A stretch of DNA of 8,039 bases, taken from the NCBI GenBank assembly GCA_031273185.1, contig JAISSG010000070.1, forward strand, positions 1 through 8,039, in the 5' to 3' direction. The position numbers were made by a program, and so were the translations under genes. The notes beneath the pieces are model-generated. The model was given only the letters and a program-made list of their open reading frames with translations. It ran no database searches and was not told where the DNA came from. Source of the DNA: Treponema sp. Lineage in GTDB: Bacteria; Spirochaetota; Spirochaetia; Treponematales; Breznakiellaceae. Below, piece by piece: positions 4,946-8,039 of this stretch. Numbering within the stretch: the stretch's first letter is position 1; every line of letters starts with the position of its first letter.

Positions 4946-6301
4946 ATGTATTTCTCTATTGCCCGCAAATGCATTGTTGTTGCCTTGTGCCTCCTCGCCG
5001 CCGGGTTTTCCGCGTTCGCCCTGGATACGCCCATAGCGAGAATCCCCGACGATTCCGCCTTGCGCGCCAGCGTTAAGGACACGTGGCTTTCCGAAAGGCC
5101 CGGCAGCGTGATCGCCAGGCCCCGCGTCCTGCACACCCTTCCCGGGGGCGCAAGGGTGGAAGTCCGCTCCGAGGCCGGGCGGGACGAATTCATGGTTATC
5201 CTCGCAAGGGAACTTAACGCCGGCACCCGGGGCGGGCAATTCCCCGGGTGGGCCCAAGGCTCGTGGATACTCACCCGCCGCCGGGACACCGGGGCTGCCA
5301 CCCGGATACGTGTTTTTCTCCGCAGCGACCCCTACACCTACGTCCAGTTCCGGCCCCTGGGCGATGACAAGTGCCAGATGGACGTGGTTTTGTACGATGC
5401 CTACGCCGTACGCGCCCTGCCCCTGCCGGTCACTCTGGAGAGGCTGTACACCATGCCCATCCAGGACGCGCTGAACCTTGCCGGCGGCAAATTCCCCCGC
5501 AGGTACTTTGAGCCGGACCAGGCCAGCTACCGCGACCACCGGCTTTTTATAGCGAGGGTGCGGGAGCGGCTTCCCCAGCTTGATTTCGCTGACGACGGCG
5601 CGATTGACCAGGGGGGACGCTACGTGTACATAGAGACCGGCCTTGAACAGCAAAGCCAGCCGGGGCTTAACTGCTCCGGCTTCGCCAAGTGGCTGATAGA
5701 CGGCATCCTGCGTCCCGTCACCGGGGAGCGCATGGCGATCCCCCCGCTGAAAGCGCCGTTCGGGGAGCGCGGCTCGTCGTTTACCGAGCCCTGGGAAGAA
5801 CTGCGCGATCCCTTTTTCGGGCTTGACTGGATCAGGAACCTCGCCTCGCGGGCGTGGGCCACCCTGCGATCCCCGGCTTTCGCCACCCTCGACGAAATCG
5901 AGGTACGCGCCGGGCCGTTTTCCCAGGTGATCATCCGGGATCGTGCAGGCGCCGCCGTCCATTCCTACCCCGGCTTTCTGGAAAACGCCGGTTACGGCGT
6001 CGAGGGCCTCCTGCCCCTGCTGTACACCCTGGCGATTGACGAGCCGGGCAAGTTTTTCCTTGCCGCGGTAAATACCGAAGGCGGCCCGCCCGTAACCCCG
6101 GACAACCCCCGCGGCCTGCCCCGCATGAGGCAGTATTTCCACGTCGCCGCGCTTGTCCCCTACTTTAACGAGCACGGCGTTTTCCAGGTCGCCGTTTTCG
6201 AAAGCGCCGCCGAGACCTCGATCACCGCGTTCAGGGCACGCTACCCCGGCCACTACGTCAGCATGGTACGGGTCCCGCTGGAAACGACATTCGATCCGTA
6301 G
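4946..6301 (+). CDS. Exported protein with NlpC/P60-like NCSGF cysteine motif, function unknown
   Basis: This codes for 451 residues with a signal peptide (MYFSIARKCIVVALCLLAAG..., cleavage probably after AFA, residue 25). Residues 28-125 carry short beta-like segments; WAQGSWILT at 102-110 resembles the end of an SH3-like module. The phrase GLNCSGFAKWLIDGI (240-254) strongly resembles the active-site Cys helix of NlpC/P60 and other papain-fold peptidases (usual NCSGF or DCSGF), making Cys243 the candidate nucleophile. Candidate histidines are His398 in QYFHVAALVPYF, His410 and His436. The usual spacing Cys to His of about 50-80 residues is exceeded (155 to His398), so the fold has an insertion or is a different papain-like clade. 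It would act in the periplasm, possibly on peptidoglycan peptides. Ribosome site is weak. I know relatives only as uncharacterised treponemal proteins. Confidence 0.7.
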   Translation: MYFSIARKCIVVALCLLAAGFSAFALDTPIARIPDDSALRASVKDTWLSERPGSVIARPRVLHTLPGGARVEVRSEAGRDEFMVILARELNAGTRGGQFPGWAQGSWILTRRRDTGAATRIRVFLRSDPYTYVQFRPLGDDKCQMDVVLYDAYAVRALPLPVTLERLYTMPIQDALNLAGGKFPRRYFEPDQASYRDHRLFIARVRERLPQLDFADDGAIDQGGRYVYIETGLEQQSQPGLNCSGFAKWLIDGILRPVTGERMAIPPLKAPFGERGSSFTEPWEELRDPFFGLDWIRNLASRAWATLRSPAFATLDEIEVRAGPFSQVIIRDRAGAAVHSYPGFLENAGYGVEGLLPLLYTLAIDEPGKFFLAAVNTEGGPPVTPDNPRGLPRMRQYFHVAALVPYFNEHGVFQVAVFESAAETSITAFRARYPGHYVSMVRVPLETTFDP

Positions 6302-6341
6302 GTGAAGAAGGGGATCGGGGAGACAGGATGAAGCGGGTTTG

Positions 6342-6366
6342 ATATGCTTTAATGAAAGAAGCATAT
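6342..6366 (+). promoter_or_regulatory. Inverted repeat at the start of the lipoprotein gene
   Basis: ATATGCTT (6342-6349) and AAGCATAT (6359-6366) are perfect 8-base arms around a 9-base spacer, ending right before the chosen ATG at 6367. The weak purine-rich ribosome site (GAAAGAAG) lies in the spacer and right arm, and an alternative ATG (6352) lies in the spacer. It could be an operator or an mRNA hairpin hiding the start. Confidence 0.4.
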
Positions 6367-6834
6367 ATGCGGGTTATAAAAAATATTACTGTGATTTTGT
6401 TTGTTGCTTCCTTGTTTGGCTGTGCCACAAACGGGTCATCGATTATTACGGGCACGGTGAGGCCGGAAATCAGCCCAAGCGAGGTAAAACTGTATATCGA
6501 TCCACCGTCATCGCAATACGAAACCATTGGGATAGTTGAGGCCGCCCGCGAAGTTGGGATTTCAAGGCAAAAAACGCAAGACAAAATGATAGAAGACCTC
6601 AAGAAATTAGCCGCCAAGCTGGGGGCGAATGGCGTGCTGCTGACCTCCACAGGGTCTCAACCAACAGGTTCAACAGGCGGTTTTGCGGTCGGCTCTTCTT
6701 TCGGCAATGTTGGTTTTGGTGTTGCAAGCGGAAATACCGGCGAAAGAATTGTTGGGCAGGGAAGAGCCATCTATGTCTTTGAAGAATCGGCGGCAGCGCC
6801 GGTCGTTGATGGCGATTCTGCTATTGATGAATAG
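6367..6834 (+). CDS. Small lipoprotein, function unknown
   Basis: This codes for 155 residues from ATG 6367, giving the clean lipoprotein signal MRVIKNITVILFVASLFGC. Lipidation is at Cys19 within L-F-G-C (a lax lipobox, as is common in spirochaetes). An in-frame ATG at 6352 would add five residues and has no ribosome site. The mature protein has a two-part look. The first is a compact alpha/beta segment (KLYIDPPSSQYETIGIVEAA..., then QDKMIEDLKKLAAKLGANGV) like small envelope lipoproteins that bind via an LGANGV loop. The second is a Gly/Ser-rich stretch (about 105-130) and a strand GRAIYVFEE before an acidic tail. It lies 65 bases after the exported cysteine-motif protein on the same strand, so co-transcription is possible. 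Function is not predictable from sequence. Confidence 0.75.
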   Translation: MRVIKNITVILFVASLFGCATNGSSIITGTVRPEISPSEVKLYIDPPSSQYETIGIVEAAREVGISRQKTQDKMIEDLKKLAAKLGANGVLLTSTGSQPTGSTGGFAVGSSFGNVGFGVASGNTGERIVGQGRAIYVFEESAAAPVVDGDSAIDE

Positions 6835-6911
6835 GCAAAGGCCGATGGTGCCTGGCGCTGAGGCATGACCACCCCCACACGGGCACGCTAGATGTAGCGC
6901 AGGTTGGGTTG

Positions 6912-6950
6912 CAGGCACACCAGGCGAATTTGGTAGCTGCCACCTTTGCC
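6912..6950 (+). repeat. Dispersed 39-base repeat, copy 2
   Basis: This is the second copy of the element at 2821-2859 (30 of 39 identical, no gaps), 78 bases after the lipoprotein stop. The surrounding 6835-6985 contains two small hairpins (CGCTA-gatg-TAGCG near 6886-6899; TGCCT...AGGCA near 6849-6865) but no gene. Confidence 0.4.
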
Positions 6951-6985
6951 GGAACAATTTACGGTTAAAAACAGAGAAAAAACAA

Positions 6986-7023
6986 CCGGGGTAATTCTCA
7001 ATTCCCGGAAAAACGGGTATACT
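6986..7023 (+). promoter_or_regulatory. hicBA promoter with overlapping palindrome (likely operator)
   Basis: TATACT (7018-7023) stands 17 bases after TTCTCA (6995-7000; 4 of 6). The arms CCGGG (6986-6990) plus AATT (6993-6996) and AATTCCCGG (7000-7008) form an inverted repeat covering the -35 and spacer, and CGGG recurs at 7014-7017. An operator here would fit autoregulation of a toxin-antitoxin operon. A second TATAAT at 7043-7048 is too near the ribosome site (GGAG 7056-7059) to be preferred. Confidence 0.45.
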
Positions 7024-7065
7024 TAATTCCTGAATGATAGATTATAATAAAGCAAGGAGTATGAT

Positions 7066-7254
7066 ATGGAACTAAGTTATTCCTGGTGGAAGGAAGATGA
7101 TTTCTATTTAGGCTATATTGATGAATACCCCCAGTACCCCACACAAGGGGAAAACCTGGAAGATTTGGAAAACGGGCTCAGAGAAATATACGGATGGATC
7201 AAAGACGGTACTCTAAAAATCAAAGAACAAAAAGGGATCATTAAAGTTGCATAA
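7066..7254 (+). CDS. hicB: HicB-family antitoxin, short form
   Basis: This codes for 62 residues with the HicB core only. A strand SYSWWKEDDFYLGYIDEYP is followed by TQGENLEDLENGLREIYGWI, the family's 'G.t.eea...l.e.' helix. It neutralises HicA by covering its active site. There is no C-terminal ribbon-helix-helix or helix-turn-helix domain, in contrast to the 112-residue HicB at 3155-3493, so DNA binding by this protein alone is doubtful. The ribosome site GGAG (7056-7059) is 6 bases before ATG. Its TAA overlaps the hicA start by one base (TAATG), a classic coupled arrangement. Antitoxin first is the less common order for long-form hicAB loci but is frequent for short HicB. Confidence 0.85.
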   Translation: MELSYSWWKEDDFYLGYIDEYPQYPTQGENLEDLENGLREIYGWIKDGTLKIKEQKGIIKVA

Positions 7255-7427
7255 TGAAACGGATAGAACTCGTAAAACAGCTTACCGCGAAAGGAGCGAT
7301 CTTTGTCCGGCATGGCTCAAATCATGATATTTATATGCAGCCCAAAAATGGCAATACAGAACCTGTTCCACGGCACAATGAAATTAGAGAATTTATCGCA
7401 AGAAAAATATTAAAAAACCTCTCGTAA
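7254..7427 (+). CDS. hicA: HicA toxin (mRNA interferase)
   Basis: This codes for only 57 residues and is easily overlooked. It shows the double-stranded-RNA-binding-like HicA fold: an N-terminal helix MKRIELVKQLTAKGA, then a strand with RHGSNHDIYMQ and a closing VPRHNEI before the C-terminal helix. His24 in GSNHDIY is the conserved catalytic histidine. The second conserved phrase VPRH is intact, so the toxin looks active. HicA cleaves mRNAs independently of ribosomes and is held in check by HicB. Its ATG shares one base with the hicB stop, and the gene lies 40 bases before gltX. Length is slightly short for the family (about 58-80), with nothing missing. Confidence 0.9.
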   Translation: MKRIELVKQLTAKGAIFVRHGSNHDIYMQPKNGNTEPVPRHNEIREFIARKILKNLS

Positions 7428-7467
7428 CCCATTGCCCTTTTACCTTTTACCTATTACTTTTTATCTT
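7428..7467 (+). other. Pyrimidine-rich leader between hicA and gltX
   Basis: Forty bases, mostly T and C, with three near-repeats (CCTTTTAC, CTTTTAC, CTATTAC) and no purine-rich ribosome site before the gltX ATG. No hairpin terminator is seen for hicBA, so read-through into gltX is possible. Confidence 0.4.
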
Positions 7468-8039
7468 ATGAGTACCCGTGTTCGCTACGCGCCCTCGCCC
7501 ACCGGCCTGCAGCATATCGGCGGCATCAGGACCGCGCTGTTCAACTACCTTTTCGCCCGTTCGCAGGGCGGCAAATTCGTTCTAAGGCTGGAAGACACCG
7601 ACCGCACCCGCTCCGACGAAAGTTTTGTGCAGAACCTCTACGACACCTTTTCCTGGCTGGGCATAGGCTGGGACGAGGGGCCGGACTCGGGCGGGCCGTT
7701 TGCGCCGTACATCCAGTCCCAGCGCAGCGAGTTGTACCAGCAATTCGCCGGGGAACTGGTAAGCCGGGGACAGGCGTATCACTGTTTCTGCTCCGCCGAG
7801 CGCATTGAACAGATACGCAAGGAGCGCGAGGCGGCCCACTCATCCGAAAGCGGCTACGACCGCCATTGCAGGGGTATCCCGCAGGAAGAAGCGGCACGTC
7901 GCGCCGGGGCGGGCGAGGCGCACACGATACGGCTGAAAATCCCCCTGGGCGAGACCACCCGTTTCCACGACCACCTGTTAGGCGACATTGAATGGAAAAA
8001 CGACGACGTGAACCCCGACCCGGTGCTGCTGAAATCCGA
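7468..8039 (+). CDS. gltX: Glutamyl-tRNA synthetase, 5' part (runs off the window)
   Basis: Visible are 190 residues of a protein usually about 480-520 long. RYAPSPTGLQHIGG (residues 6-19) carries the class I 'HIGH' signature (HIGG, 16-19), followed by RTALFNYLFAR and LRLEDTDRTRSD, the glutamate and ATP pocket of GluRS. Residues 106-134 hold CFC and YDRHC, the Cys-x-Cys ... Tyr-x3-Cys layout of the zinc-binding insert (Cys106, Cys108, Tyr130, Cys134). The KMSKS loop and anticodon domains are outside the window. It attaches glutamate to tRNA-Glu in the cytosol and is essential. ATG 7468 is the only sensible start, yet no Shine-Dalgarno sequence precedes it. The gene has no stop in the window. 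Confidence 0.95.
   Translation, partial: MSTRVRYAPSPTGLQHIGGIRTALFNYLFARSQGGKFVLRLEDTDRTRSDESFVQNLYDTFSWLGIGWDEGPDSGGPFAPYIQSQRSELYQQFAGELVSRGQAYHCFCSAERIEQIRKEREAAHSSESGYDRHCRGIPQEEAARRAGAGEAHTIRLKIPLGETTRFHDHLLGDIEWKNDDVNPDPVLLKS

Noticed and set aside
4925..6364. 479-codon minus-strand frame opposite the exported protein
   Set aside because: Long but rich in Gly, Pro and Ala without a signal peptide or domain. The plus strand has a signal peptide, the NCSGF motif and sensible codon use, so the minus frame is a shadow.
7428..7460. CRISPR-like or tandem repeat array from the CTTTTAC near-repeats
   Set aside because: Only three 7-8 base near-copies in simple T/C sequence; no spacers.
7541..7897. 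Minus-strand frames of 118 and 85 codons
   Set aside because: They are antisense to gltX, whose HIGH signature and zinc motif are clear.

Overview
The window looks like a spirochaete chromosome, most likely a Treponema. The evidence is GC-rich genes next to AT-rich spacers, an exported protein with a loose lipobox (L-F-G-C), short beta-barrel and lipoprotein genes, a glutamyl-tRNA synthetase starting 'MSTRVRYAPSPTGLQHIGG', and an integrase remnant of a type I associate with termite-gut and other treponemes. The genus is inferred from recall of protein style, not from a search.

Left part (1-1750) is the wreckage of an integrated element. A brnT toxin 3' end (1-125) overlaps an intact brnA antitoxin (79-429), followed by a probable terminator. 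After about 360 bases without a gene comes the 3' half only of a class II tRNA-Leu(GAG) gene (845-894) with a strong intrinsic terminator (901-937). This is the usual signature of an integration (att) site. Next to it lies a frameshifted N-terminal fragment of a tyrosine integrase (1021-1405). It abuts, head to head, a small two-gene unit on the minus strand: an unknown 62-residue protein and a truncated nucleotidyltransferase. The nucleotidyltransferase tail looks as if it was replaced by a scrap of a substrate-binding protein gene.

Middle part (1750-3630): an outer-membrane beta-barrel protein with its own sigma-70-type promoter (2035-2730). A second brnA copy follows, of which only the last 32 codons survive (2872-2970, minus). 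It is cut exactly where an IS630-like transposase remnant begins (3014-3136). A solitary HicB-type antitoxin with a ribbon-helix-helix tail lies on the minus strand (3155-3493).

Right part (3630-8039) is mostly core-like: an HtrA/DegS-type membrane-anchored serine protease (minus, 3628-4887) and, divergently, a 451-residue exported protein with a cysteine-peptidase-like NCSGF motif (4946-6301). A small lipoprotein (6367-6834), a compact hicB-hicA toxin-antitoxin pair (7066-7427; the 57-residue HicA is easy to miss) and the 5' two fifths or so of gltX (7468 to the window end) complete it.

Taken together, the genes describe an envelope and quality-control neighbourhood (barrel protein, periplasmic protease, exported putative hydrolase, lipoprotein) next to a tRNA-Leu integration site. 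Toxin-antitoxin modules, whole, orphaned and broken, have accumulated around it. Three brnA/hicB-class antitoxin genes are intact and one is a fragment. No CRISPR array, complete mobile element or rRNA was seen.
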